Origin: a virus
Virus record (IMG/VR): IMGVR_UViG_3300036398_002640
Coordinates: 1-29,287 of that record
Direction: 5' to 3' (one strand)
Length of the DNA: 29,287 nucleotides
Positions 23,316-29,287 of the stretch are shown piece after piece; within the stretch, counting starts at the first letter, position 1; the number at the start of each line of letters is the position of its first letter. Under the pieces are notes generated by a model, which was not told where the DNA came from, searched no databases, and worked only from the letters and a program-made list of their open reading frames with translations. A program made the position numbers and the translations under genes.

Positions 23316-23712
23316 GTGTTAAATCTTTTTCTATTTTTAATACTATATCTCTTTCGTATAGTTTATCGATTACTTTTTCTTCTGTGTCACCAAAATGAAA
23401 AACTAATCGTGTTTGGCTTTCATCGTAATATTCGTTTTCTATATCTTCCCACGCTAACGCAATTACATTATCCACCGCATCATATATGGAAAAAAAGTCA
23501 GAGTTTTGAATGACGTTTAATTTTATTTTGTCACTTTTCAAAACACCGACTTTAGATATAAAATCAATGTGTGGAGGTTGGGGGTTTCCCCCTGCTGGAG
23601 ATGAATCCCAACCTTCACCATCTATTTTTTCTTCTGTTGAGAATATAAACTCATAAAGATTATCACCTTTAAAGTTTGGCCCCAACTCATTTACAAAAAC
23701 TAACTTGTTCAT
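23308..23712 (-). CDS. Hypothetical protein, 134 aa
   Basis: No recognised family. The sequence alternates beta-like segments (K-L-V-F-V-N-E-L, N-L-Y-E-F-I-F-S-T, I-K-L-N-V-I-Q-N-S-D) with an acidic middle and contains A-L-A-W-E-D-I-E and R-L-V-F-H-F-G. A Gly/Pro-rich loop (S-S-P-A-G-G-N-P-Q-P-P) lies near 37-48. It appears to be a compact alpha/beta domain without Cys motifs. It overlaps the upstream gene's stop and overlaps the downstream start by 8 bases, so it is translationally coupled inside the four-gene run that precedes terminase. A head-associated accessory role is inferred from position. Confidence 0.72.
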   Translation of the reverse strand: MNKLVFVNELGPNFKGDNLYEFIFSTEEKIDGEGWDSSPAGGNPQPPHIDFISKVGVLKSDKIKLNVIQNSDFFSIYDAVDNVIALAWEDIENEYYDESQTRLVFHFGDTEEKVIDKLYERDIVLKIEKDLTHV

Positions 23713-24977
23713 AGAATTTCACCTCTTGGAGAAACTTTGATTTGTTTTCCTTCGTTTTCAAAAACTAAGTTTTTTAAATTAGTTTTACCTACAAACTTAG
23801 CGTTTTCATTTTCACTTAATATAAATTCTGCGGTTAATTCTTGCTCTATTGTTTCGGAAAGTTTTTTTATTTCATCAATAACACCAACTTTATTGATTTT
23901 TCTTTTGATAAAAGTTGAAACTTGTTTTTTATTATTTTGTTTTTTTTCATTTTCTGTTATGACAAAATACTTTGATAAAAGTTTATCAACTTTTGATTCA
24001 AACATTCCATTCATCATATTATACGCTCCATTGCTAGTTTCTGCAACTTCAGGTTGTACAGACACTTCATCAGAACCATCAGAACCTAAATCTAATGGTA
24101 CTTCATCGGATGATGGTTTCATCGCTGGCTCACCAGTATCACCCATACCCATATCTTCTTCAGTTCCTTCAATTTTTCCAACAATTTCTTCAATATCAGT
24201 ATCTTCTAATACTGACAAATCCAATGCGGATAATACAGAATTTAAAACATATTTAACATCTTCAGGTGTCATTTCATTCTCATCACCAAAAGTTCTTAAT
24301 TTTTGTCCTAATTTACCCGTTAACTTTTGAATTGTTTTAAATGTTACTTCTTCTCCTTCGTCACCACCCATGTCTCCGCTTGGTTCGCCACCCATGTCAT
24401 CCATTGGTTCACTGCCCATATCTGCACTCATGTCATCCATTGGTTCGCTACTCATGTCTCCACCCATATCATCCACAGGAAGTGGTGGAACATCTGTTCC
24501 CGTATCACCCATAGGTGCGGATGCAGGTTCTGATGGTGCTGCTGGAGGTGTTGGTAATTCAGGTGCTGGTTCTGATGGTGCTGCAGGTGCCTGTTGTTTT
24601 GGTGTTTTTAATACAAACTTTTTTTCTTCACCAAACAATTCAGTACCCTGAATATTTTCATTAACTCTATTTAATTCACCAGCTAAAAGATTTAATTTCT
24701 TTAACGCTTGTGAGTATGACTTCAAATATTTTCTATTAGCCATTGGTTCTACATAATCCAAAGAAGATTCTGTCAAACCTCTTTTAAGAATGTAACCATT
24801 TTTTTCATTAACAATTCCATAAACATATCCATCAGCCAATGTTCTTGTGTATGAAGTTGTTTCATTAATATTTATTTCTTCTTTAGGAGCTTCACCGTAT
24901 CTTGCAATTTCCATGATACGTGCAATTTTTTCCATTCCTTGAAGTTTTTCGCTACCTATTGGTTTTAAATCTGCCAT
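23709..24977 (-). CDS. Uncharacterised protein, 422 aa, with Pro/Ala and Asp/Met/Gly linkers
   Basis: Three parts are visible. Residues 1-128 are a mixed alpha/beta domain containing Y-G-I-V-N-E-K-N-G-Y-I-L-K-R-G. Residues about 129-168 are Pro/Ala/Glu-rich, and about 168-210 hold degenerate repeats of D-D-M-G-G-D-M and S-E-P-M-D-D-M, clearly a flexible acidic linker. Residues about 210-275 include F-K-T-I-Q-K-L-T-G-K-L-G-Q-K-L-R, a likely second folded domain, and the C-terminus is helical and basic. Similar modular acidic proteins accompany head genes in environmental T4-like phages, but no function is known to me. It opens the coupled four-gene run and has neither TATTTATA nor a clear host-type promoter before it. 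Confidence 0.75.
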   Translation of the reverse strand: MADLKPIGSEKLQGMEKIARIMEIARYGEAPKEEININETTSYTRTLADGYVYGIVNEKNGYILKRGLTESSLDYVEPMANRKYLKSYSQALKKLNLLAGELNRVNENIQGTELFGEEKKFVLKTPKQQAPAAPSEPAPELPTPPAAPSEPASAPMGDTGTDVPPLPVDDMGGDMSSEPMDDMSADMGSEPMDDMGGEPSGDMGGDEGEEVTFKTIQKLTGKLGQKLRTFGDENEMTPEDVKYVLNSVLSALDLSVLEDTDIEEIVGKIEGTEEDMGMGDTGEPAMKPSSDEVPLDLGSDGSDEVSVQPEVAETSNGAYNMMNGMFESKVDKLLSKYFVITENEKKQNNKKQVSTFIKRKINKVGVIDEIKKLSETIEQELTAEFILSENENAKFVGKTNLKNLVFENEGKQIKVSPRGEIL

Positions 24978-25001
24978 TTTTATATTGTTTAATTTTTATT
25001 T

Positions 25002-25400
25002 TTATGAGTTTAGTCCATTAAATCCTCCCAATGTAATTGCTCCAGGTTGTGGTGCCAATCCCCTTTGGTTTCCCATCCAAATTGGATTATTTGTGTCAAA
25101 CGTAACAATATCTCCAACAGTATCGCCTGTACCAGGTACATATCCAACTATAGGCATGTTATAAATACTTACATCTGCTTTAGTAGGAAAATTAGAAGGT
25201 GTTGGTGTTACTGTAGGAGTAACGGTTGATGTTACGGTTGGTGTAACGGTTTTTGTTGGCGTTATTGTTGGTGTAACTGATGGTGTTACGGTTTTTGTTG
25301 GCGTGATTGATGGTGTTGGCGTATTCGTTGCTGTTACAGACGGTGTTGGCGTAACTGTTGGTGTTTGGGTTGGGGTAGGTGTAGGTGTTTCGGTTGCCAT
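25002..25400 (-). CDS. Thr-Pro repeat protein, 132 aa, probable surface protein
   Basis: Residues about 5-70 are almost pure Thr-Pro-Ser-Val repeats ([16 protein letters not shown] and variants of T-P-T-x-T-V-T-P), giving an extended, rigid stalk. The last 60 residues form a separate domain with [16 protein letters not shown] and an end G-F-N-G-L-N-S. No signal peptide or membrane segment is visible, so export is unlikely; a decoration on the virion is more plausible. Such Thr-rich stalks are typical targets of O-glycosylation, and two glycosyltransferases are encoded in this window, a link that is only inference. A TATTTATA lies 12 bases before the ATG. Confidence 0.75.
   Translation of the reverse strand: MATETPTPTPTQTPTVTPTPSVTATNTPTPSITPTKTVTPSVTPTITPTKTVTPTVTSTVTPTVTPTPSNFPTKADVSIYNMPIVGYVPGTGDTVGDIVTFDTNNPIWMGNQRGLAPQPGAITLGGFNGLNS
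25199..25397 (-). repeat. Degenerate tandem repeats encoding Thr-Pro motif
   Basis: Short units of roughly 12-18 bases, such as GTTGGTGTAACGGTT and GATGGTGTTACGGTT on the plus strand, recur through this stretch. They stay in frame with the gene, so this is a coding repeat and not a CRISPR or iteron array. Length variation between related phages would be expected. Confidence 0.85.
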
Positions 25401-25412
25401 TTATTTTTTCTT

Positions 25413-25420
25413 TATAAATA
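25413..25420 (-). promoter_or_regulatory. TATTTATA motif (minus), putative late promoter for Thr-Pro gene
   Basis: TATTTATA on the minus strand, 12 bases before the ATG at 25400, within the 30-base gap following the nucleotidyltransferase gene. Confidence 0.55.
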
Positions 25421-25430
25421 TACTATTTAC

Positions 25431-26207
25431 TTAAAATATTCTATTTTCTTTAAGCGATAGTTGTTTATCTATGATTTTATCTTCGGCTTCTTTAAATTTA
25501 CCGATATAACCATTTCTTCTTAAAACTTTAAAAACTAAATTTTCGTAGGAATATTCGCCACCTTTTTTAAGGCCACATTCCCTATAATTTTTTAATTTTT
25601 TACCATATTTTTTGAATAATTCTGACGAGGTTTCAATATCTTCATTACTCGCAGCGTCAATAACACCATCAATAATTTCCATCCATTGTTCAGATTTTTC
25701 TTTAACTTTATTCAAATCAATTTTTGGATTTTCTCTTTTAGGTGCAATTACCCAATCATTATCTAAAACAGAATAAATCCCCGCAGAAAAACGAGGACCG
25801 CCACTACTGTCTTCAATATACACCTCAACATCGTACCCTTTAATTTTTATATCGTGTTTTAAATTAAAAGCTTTTTTCTTTAATTTAAATAACTCTTCAT
25901 AAAGTTCAGAATCTTTACCGTAATTTGATAGTGATGTTATTATATGTAAATCAACGTCTGAATATTCAGACCAATTGTAATTCGCCAAAGAACCAGTCAT
26001 TCTAATGTCTTCAATAAAAACATCAACTTTAACGTAGTCAATAAAAAGTTCGGCAATTTTTAATAATCTTTCTCTTATTTCAGGTTTTAGTTTCAACGAC
26101 GAAGCCTCAACCTCGTTCATAGGTTTGTCAGTTGGATTGCTCCAAATTTCAGATGATAACACATCTTTTACTTCAAAACTTTTTATTATTGTTTCGACAT
26201 TCTTCAC
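25431..26207 (-). CDS. Pol-beta-type nucleotidyltransferase-fold protein
   Basis: The nucleotidyltransferase signature is clear: G-S-L-A-N-Y at 72-77, then Y-S-D-V-D-L-H-I-I at 82-90 giving the two metal-binding Asp (84, 86), and D-V-E-V-Y near 126-130 for the third acidic position. The active site therefore looks intact. The remaining C-terminal half is helical and unassigned. I choose the GTG at 26207 (258 aa) because a TATTTATT ends 3 bases upstream, the same spacing as at several other genes. An open frame with TTG extends to 26228 and the first in-frame ATG is at 26120, which would leave the fold complete. Related proteins may transfer AMP or GMP to RNA, protein or small molecules; the substrate here is unknown. 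Confidence 0.78.
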   Translation of the reverse strand: MKNVETIIKSFEVKDVLSSEIWSNPTDKPMNEVEASSLKLKPEIRERLLKIAELFIDYVKVDVFIEDIRMTGSLANYNWSEYSDVDLHIITSLSNYGKDSELYEELFKLKKKAFNLKHDIKIKGYDVEVYIEDSSGGPRFSAGIYSVLDNDWVIAPKRENPKIDLNKVKEKSEQWMEIIDGVIDAASNEDIETSSELFKKYGKKLKNYRECGLKKGGEYSYENLVFKVLRRNGYIGKFKEAEDKIIDKQLSLKENRIF

Positions 26208-26210
26208 AAT

Positions 26211-26218
26211 AATAAATA
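26211..26218 (-). promoter_or_regulatory. TATTTATT motif (minus), putative late promoter
   Basis: Minus strand reads TATTTATT, ATT, then GTG at 26207. The 8-mer and the 3-base spacing match the KTSC gene exactly (TATTTATT, ATT, ATG), which helps decide the start codon here. Confidence 0.5.
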
Positions 26219-26228
26219 CAACAAACAA

Positions 26229-26471
26229 TTACAATTTTTTAAAATCGAATTTTTTGTTGATTTGTGAAGAAAAATATTTTCCTTGTGATTCTGCAAGTCT
26301 GAACTGAACATACATTTCATGTGGTACATCTTTGTATTCATACTCTTGACCTGTATTAAATTTTACCGTCATTGTTTTAGTTGCAGTATCATATCTACTT
26401 TCTGTAATGTTCGATGATTTAACAATATTATATATTACAGTTCCTTTGATTTCTTCTCTTAAAATAGCCAT
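26229..26471 (-). CDS. KTSC-domain protein, 80 aa
   Basis: After a 17-residue lead the sequence fits the KTSC domain: S-S-N-I-T-E-S-R-Y-D (19-28), then M-T-V-K-F-N-T-G-Q-E-Y-E-Y-K-D-V-P (34-50), then F-R-L-A-E-S-Q-G-K-Y-F (57-67) and a final I-N-K-K-F. The domain is found alone in many phages and at the end of some lysyl-tRNA synthetases; its biochemical role is unclear to me. No alternative start exists between the ATG at 26471 and the domain. A terminator of the preceding gene and a TATTTATT (3 bases before the ATG) lie just upstream, so it opens its own transcript. Confidence 0.8.
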   Translation of the reverse strand: MAILREEIKGTVIYNIVKSSNITESRYDTATKTMTVKFNTGQEYEYKDVPHEMYVQFRLAESQGKYFSSQINKKFDFKKL

Positions 26472-26474
26472 AAT

Positions 26475-26482
26475 AATAAATA
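26475..26482 (-). promoter_or_regulatory. TATTTATT motif (minus), putative late promoter for KTSC gene
   Basis: It lies immediately downstream of the hairpin terminator at 26485-26513 and 3 bases before the ATG at 26471. The order terminator, motif, start codon leaves almost no room for another promoter, which supports a promoter function and a leaderless message. Confidence 0.6.
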
Positions 26483-26484
26483 CG

Positions 26485-26513
26485 AAAAAACCCCCACATT
26501 GTGTAGGGGTTTT
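26485..26513 (-). terminator. Intrinsic terminator after UVR-motif gene
   Basis: CCCC..ACA (26491-26498) pairs with TGT..GGGG (26502-26509) with one C-A mismatch and a 3-base loop; the minus-strand transcript then enters a U run (A run 26485-26490). Confidence 0.75.
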
Positions 26514-26516
26514 ACT

Positions 26517-26984
26517 TTAAGACTTCATTTTATTTATTTTGTCTCGGAGCTTTATTGCTGACTCAAAGTCTTGTTTTGAAATTGCTTCGTCAAGTTTTCC
26601 TTGTAGTTCCAAAAGTTCATTTTGGTTTGATTCAAATTTTCTAATCTTATCTCTCAACTCAACCGCTTTTTCAAATTCTTGTTTTTCAACACATAATTCT
26701 AATTCTTGTTTTAATTTAGAAATTGTGTCGTCAGTTTTTTTACCTTTTTGTTTATGACTTCCATTGGTTAATGTTGTAATAACATGATACCTAAATGAAC
26801 CGTCGGGTGTTGAATAGGTAGTTTTGGTCCATTCACCATTTTCATCACTACCTTTTTCTTCTTTTAATTTTGGGTGTTCATCATAATTAATGTCGAATCT
26901 GTTCATACCTTCCATCATTTCATCAAACTCTTTCATTAATTGTTTAATCGATTTTCCGTAATTTTTTCCAAATAAGTCAAACAT
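26517..26984 (-). CDS. Protein with two UVR motifs, possible ClpC adaptor
   Basis: The C-terminal half contains two consecutive UVR motifs: about 90-118 (E-L-C-V-E-K-Q-E-F-E-K-A-V-E-L-R-D-K-I) and about 126-153 (L-D-E-A-I-S-K-Q-D-F-E-S-A-I-K-L-R-D-K-I). UVR motifs mediate contacts in UvrB/UvrC and in the McsA adaptor and the ClpC middle domain. The N-terminal 80 residues (with E-W-T-K-T-T-Y-S-T-P-D-G-S-F near 51-64) are unassigned and lack the Cys zinc sites of McsA. The gene is divergent from a ClpC-like gene that itself carries a UVR motif, so a substrate adaptor or regulator for that ATPase is the best hypothesis. A DNA-repair role is the alternative. It has its own host-type promoter and terminator. 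Confidence 0.8.
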   Translation of the reverse strand: MFDLFGKNYGKSIKQLMKEFDEMMEGMNRFDINYDEHPKLKEEKGSDENGEWTKTTYSTPDGSFRYHVITTLTNGSHKQKGKKTDDTISKLKQELELCVEKQEFEKAVELRDKIRKFESNQNELLELQGKLDEAISKQDFESAIKLRDKINKMKS

Positions 26985-27020
26985 ACTTTTTTATTAAATT
27001 TAAAATGTTTATTTTTTTCA

Positions 27021-27051
27021 CAAATATACAAAAGTGTGCCAATTAAACAAT
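27021..27051 (-). promoter_or_regulatory. Bacteroidota-type promoter for UVR gene
   Basis: On the minus strand the -7 element TATATTTG (27021-27028) fits TAnnTTTG, and an ATTG -33 element (27048-27051) lies exactly 19 bases upstream. Transcription would start near 27014, about 30 bases before the ATG at 26984. The 142-base divergent gap 26985-27126 holds this, the opposite promoter, and nothing else evident. Confidence 0.65.
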
Positions 27052-27089
27052 ACTGACTTTTTGTCATATTTACGTGACAATTTGACACA

Positions 27090-27120
27090 TTTGATATTTT
27101 GGAAATAAATTTTATATTTG
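27090..27120 (+). promoter_or_regulatory. Bacteroidota-type promoter for ClpC-like gene
   Basis: TTTG at 27090-27093, a 19-base spacer, then TATATTTG at 27113-27120, a full match to the TTTG/TAnnTTTG consensus of Bacteroidota housekeeping sigma. The start of transcription would fall close to the ATG at 27127, so the message is either leaderless or is translated from the ATG at 27157. Confidence 0.7.
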
Positions 27121-27126
27121 AACCAT

Positions 27127-29199
27127 ATGATAGACGCTGAAGACCGTAATGAAAAAATGGGTGATAAGAAAAACCCAAAGGCAGATTCAAAATCAAACAC
27201 TCCCGTATTGGACAACTTTTCTCGTGACCTTATTAAATTGGCTCAAGAAGGAAAGTTAGACCCTGTTATTGGTAGAGAGAATGAAATTATCAGACTTGCT
27301 CAGATTCTTTCAAGAAGAAAGAAAAATAACCCAATATTGGTTGGTGAACCAGGTTGTGGTAAAACTGCAGTTGTTGAAGGACTTGCGATGAAAATATTTG
27401 AAGGTGATTGTCCACAAAATCTTTTGGATAAAAGAATTGTAAGTTTGGATATGACATCAATCGTTGCTGGTACAAAGTATCGTGGTCAGTTTGAAGAACG
27501 AATGAAAGTTATTACTGACGAGTTGCGTGAAGCCCATGATGTGATTATCTTTATTGATGAAATTCACACAATCATCGGAGCGGGTAATTCTTCAGGTTCT
27601 TTGGACGCGTCTAACATATTCAAGCCCGCTCTTGCTCGTGGAGAACTCCAATGTATCGGTGCAACTACTTTGGATGAATATCGTGAACACATTGAAAAGG
27701 ATGGTGCTTTAGAAAGAAGATTTCAGAAAGTACTTGTAGAACCTACATCAATTACTGACACGATTAAGATTCTTGAGAAAGCGAAAGAAAACTACGAAAA
27801 ACACCACAAAGTACATTTCAGTGATGAAGCAATTAAGGCTTGTGTTTATTTGGCGGATAGATACATCACAGACCGTGAGTTTCCTGACAAAGCCATTGAC
27901 ATCATGGATGAAGTTGGTGCTAGATGTCAAATTACAGTTAAAGTTCCCGAAATTATTGAGGAACTTAAAGAAGAAGCTAACAAAATTAAACAATTAAAAA
28001 TTGATGTTGTTAGAAACCAAAGATTTGAAGAAGCAGCAGAATTACGTGACCGTGAAAGAAAGGTTTTAAAAAGACTTCAAGAAGAAAAAGAAAACTTCGA
28101 GAACAACAGAAGCAACAACCGAAAGGAAGTTGGTGATGACATGGTTTATGAAGTTGTTGCGGCAATGACCAAAATTCCCGTGACAAAACTTTCACAAAGT
28201 GAATCAGAGTCATTGTTACATTTAGAAGAAAACCTACAACAATCCGTTATCGGTCAAAACGAAGCAGTTGCAAAGATTTCAAGAGCAATCCGTAGAAACA
28301 GGGTTGGTATTAAAGAACCAAATAAACCTATAGGTTCATTTATCTTCTTGGGTTCTACAGGTATTGGTAAGACTCACTTGGCAAAACAATTGGCAAGAGA
28401 AATCTTTGGTGATTCAGAAGCTTTAATTAGGGTTGATATGTCCGAATATCAAGAAAAATTTACAATGACAAGATTGATTGGTTCACCTCCTGGTTATGTT
28501 GGACACAATGAAGGTGGACAATTAACTGAACAGGTAAAAAACAAACCTTATTCTGTTATCTTGTTTGATGAAATTGAAAAGGCACACAAGGACATATTCA
28601 CCCTTCTTCTTCAAACTATGGACGAAGGATTCTTAACAGATAGTTTGGGTCGTAAAATCAACTTCAAAAACACTTTGATTATTATGACTTCAAATATCGG
28701 AGCAAGAAAAATTCAAGACTTCGGAACTGGTGTTGGTTTTGGTACAACAACAAGAATTGAAAAAGAGGTTGAAATGAAGAAGATGATGATTGAAGATGAG
28801 CTTCGCAAATTCTTTCCACCTGAATTTATTAACCGTGTTGATGACATTGTATTTTTCAATCCTTTGAAAGAAAATGAAATTTCACAGATTGTTAATATTG
28901 AATTGGGCAAACTTATCAAGAGATTAGAAGGTATGAAATACTTCATTAAGATTGATGAAAGTTTGGTTTCAAAAATCTCTGAAATTGGTTTTGATGAAAA
29001 GTTTGGAGCTCGACCAATCAAAAGGGCAATTCAATCTCAAATCGAAGATTTTATATCTGATGAAATCTTGAAGGGTAATGTTGTGATTGACAAACCATAT
29101 ACTTTGGGTTATCAAGATGACAAAGTGGTTTTCATTGAAGAAAAGATTGAGGAACCGAAACCTAAAAAGACAAGAAAGAAAAAGTCTGAGGTAGAATAA
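27127..29199 (+). CDS. clpC: ClpC-like AAA+ unfoldase lacking N-terminal domain
   Basis: Double-ring AAA+ unfoldase of the ClpC type, 690 aa from the ATG at 27127 (a TTG at 27118 overlaps the promoter; ATG 27157 is an alternative). First ATPase: Walker A G-E-P-G-C-G-K-T (73-80), pore loop K-Y-R-G (117-120), Walker B I-I-F-I-D-E (140-145). A UVR-type middle segment, [11 protein letters not shown] (300-310), follows. Second ATPase: Walker A G-S-T-G-I-G-K-T (409-416), pore loop G-Y-V-G (456-459), Walker B V-I-L-F-D-E (477-482), sensor G-A-R-P (627-630). V-G-F at 536-538 is in the position of the ClpP-docking loop. The usual about 150-residue N-domain with two Clp_N repeats is absent. No phage ClpP is in the window, so it would use the host peptidase. 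The end is Lys-rich. Confidence 0.92.
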   Translation: MIDAEDRNEKMGDKKNPKADSKSNTPVLDNFSRDLIKLAQEGKLDPVIGRENEIIRLAQILSRRKKNNPILVGEPGCGKTAVVEGLAMKIFEGDCPQNLLDKRIVSLDMTSIVAGTKYRGQFEERMKVITDELREAHDVIIFIDEIHTIIGAGNSSGSLDASNIFKPALARGELQCIGATTLDEYREHIEKDGALERRFQKVLVEPTSITDTIKILEKAKENYEKHHKVHFSDEAIKACVYLADRYITDREFPDKAIDIMDEVGARCQITVKVPEIIEELKEEANKIKQLKIDVVRNQRFEEAAELRDRERKVLKRLQEEKENFENNRSNNRKEVGDDMVYEVVAAMTKIPVTKLSQSESESLLHLEENLQQSVIGQNEAVAKISRAIRRNRVGIKEPNKPIGSFIFLGSTGIGKTHLAKQLAREIFGDSEALIRVDMSEYQEKFTMTRLIGSPPGYVGHNEGGQLTEQVKNKPYSVILFDEIEKAHKDIFTLLLQTMDEGFLTDSLGRKINFKNTLIIMTSNIGARKIQDFGTGVGFGTTTRIEKEVEMKKMMIEDELRKFFPPEFINRVDDIVFFNPLKENEISQIVNIELGKLIKRLEGMKYFIKIDESLVSKISEIGFDEKFGARPIKRAIQSQIEDFISDEILKGNVVIDKPYTLGYQDDKVVFIEEKIEEPKPKKTRKKKSEVE

Positions 29200-29228
29200 A
29201 AAAAGGGGTCGATTAAGACCCCTTTTTT
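29198..29228. terminator. Bidirectional intrinsic terminator
   Basis: Stem AAAAGGGGTC (29201-29210) pairs with GACCCCTTTT (29217-29226) around a 6-base loop with flanking A and T runs. It lies directly after the ClpC-like stop and faces the end of the truncated minus-strand gene. Confidence 0.88.
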
Positions 29229-29230
29229 AT

Positions 29231-29287
29231 TTAACTAAATAACATCCATTGTTGGACTTTTGGAACATTTGAATACATATCGTATCC
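29231..29287 (-). CDS. C-terminal fragment of a minus-strand gene (start outside window)
   Basis: Nineteen codons are open from the window edge to a TAA at 29231-29233 on the minus strand, giving an end ...V-P-K-V-Q-Q-W-M-L-F-S. The stop lies 2 bases from the bidirectional terminator, the expected position for a convergent gene. Too short to identify; another frame is also open to a nearby stop, so the call is tentative. Confidence 0.45.
   Translation of the reverse strand, partial: GYDMYSNVPKVQQWMLFS

Noticed and set aside
23737-24330. 197-aa plus-strand open frame
   Set aside because: It lies entirely antisense to the 422-aa gene, has Ser/Phe-rich composition typical of a complement of Lys/Glu/Asp coding sequence, and has no motif, spacing or homology in its favour.
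25199-25397. Possible iterons or CRISPR
   Set aside because: The short repeats encode Thr-Pro units in one open frame and vary as coding repeats do.
26208-26228. TTG start at 26228 for the nucleotidyltransferase
   Set aside because: It would place the TATTTATT octamer inside the coding region; the GTG at 26207 has the same motif and spacing as the neighbouring KTSC gene.
1-29287. tRNA genes, insertion sequences, integrase or attachment sites
   Set aside because: I saw no cloverleaf-like tract, transposase or recombinase motifs, or terminal repeats. This was a reading by eye and a covariance-model scan would be needed to exclude a tRNA.

Overview
The window reads as a stretch of the virion-gene region of a T4-like myovirus, probably one that infects a member of the Bacteroidota. 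The T4-like assignment rests on a recognisable head set on the minus strand: large terminase (gp17-like), portal (gp20-like), prohead protease (gp21-like), acidic scaffold (gp22-like) and major capsid protein (gp23-like). It is supported by a gp5-like baseplate OB-fold protein and a short late-type sigma factor on the plus strand. Four things point to a Bacteroidota host: very AT-rich DNA; almost no Shine-Dalgarno sequences before start codons; two promoters of the Bacteroidota type (TTTG or TTG, 19 bases, TAnnTTTG); and Bacteroidota-flavoured accessory proteins, a bS21 ribosomal protein and a DUF4494-like protein. The host is inferred, not shown.

Layout. Bases 1-9704 are a tightly packed plus-strand run: a truncated gene, a small gene, two glycosyltransferases (GT-B then GT-A), the sigma factor, then virion or baseplate genes. 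It meets the minus-strand cluster at 9701-9704, where two convergent stop codons overlap. From about 27,000 leftward to 9,701 almost everything is on the minus strand. In transcription order this is: UVR-motif protein, KTSC protein, nucleotidyltransferase, Thr-Pro repeat protein, four uncharacterised genes in an overlapping run, terminase, portal, a 242-aa protein, a 148-aa protein, protease, DUF4494-like protein, scaffold, capsid, and a 389-aa Cys-rich protein. Two plus-strand islands interrupt this block: bS21 plus a two-helix membrane protein (16,077-16,550), and a 78-aa gene (10,904-11,140). Both end in bidirectional hairpin terminators. At the right end a ClpC-like ATPase runs on the plus strand, divergent from the UVR gene, and ends at a bidirectional terminator facing a truncated minus-strand gene. 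No gene-free stretch exceeds about 150 bases. I saw no tRNA, CRISPR array or insertion sequence.

How it may work together. Twelve intergenic gaps carry the octamer TATTTAT(A/T), always read in the direction of the following gene. I infer that this is the late promoter used with the phage sigma factor. In six cases it lies only 3-4 bases before the start codon, which would give leaderless or nearly leaderless messages. The ClpC/UVR pair instead has two back-to-back host-type promoters, suggesting early expression. Three features together are the best candidate for an unusual system. They are a phage bS21 (a ribosomal protein implicated in hiding the anti-Shine-Dalgarno tail in Bacteroidota), a late programme apparently short of leaders, and a ClpC lacking its N-terminal domain paired with a separate UVR protein. 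Together they suggest control of host translation and proteolysis.
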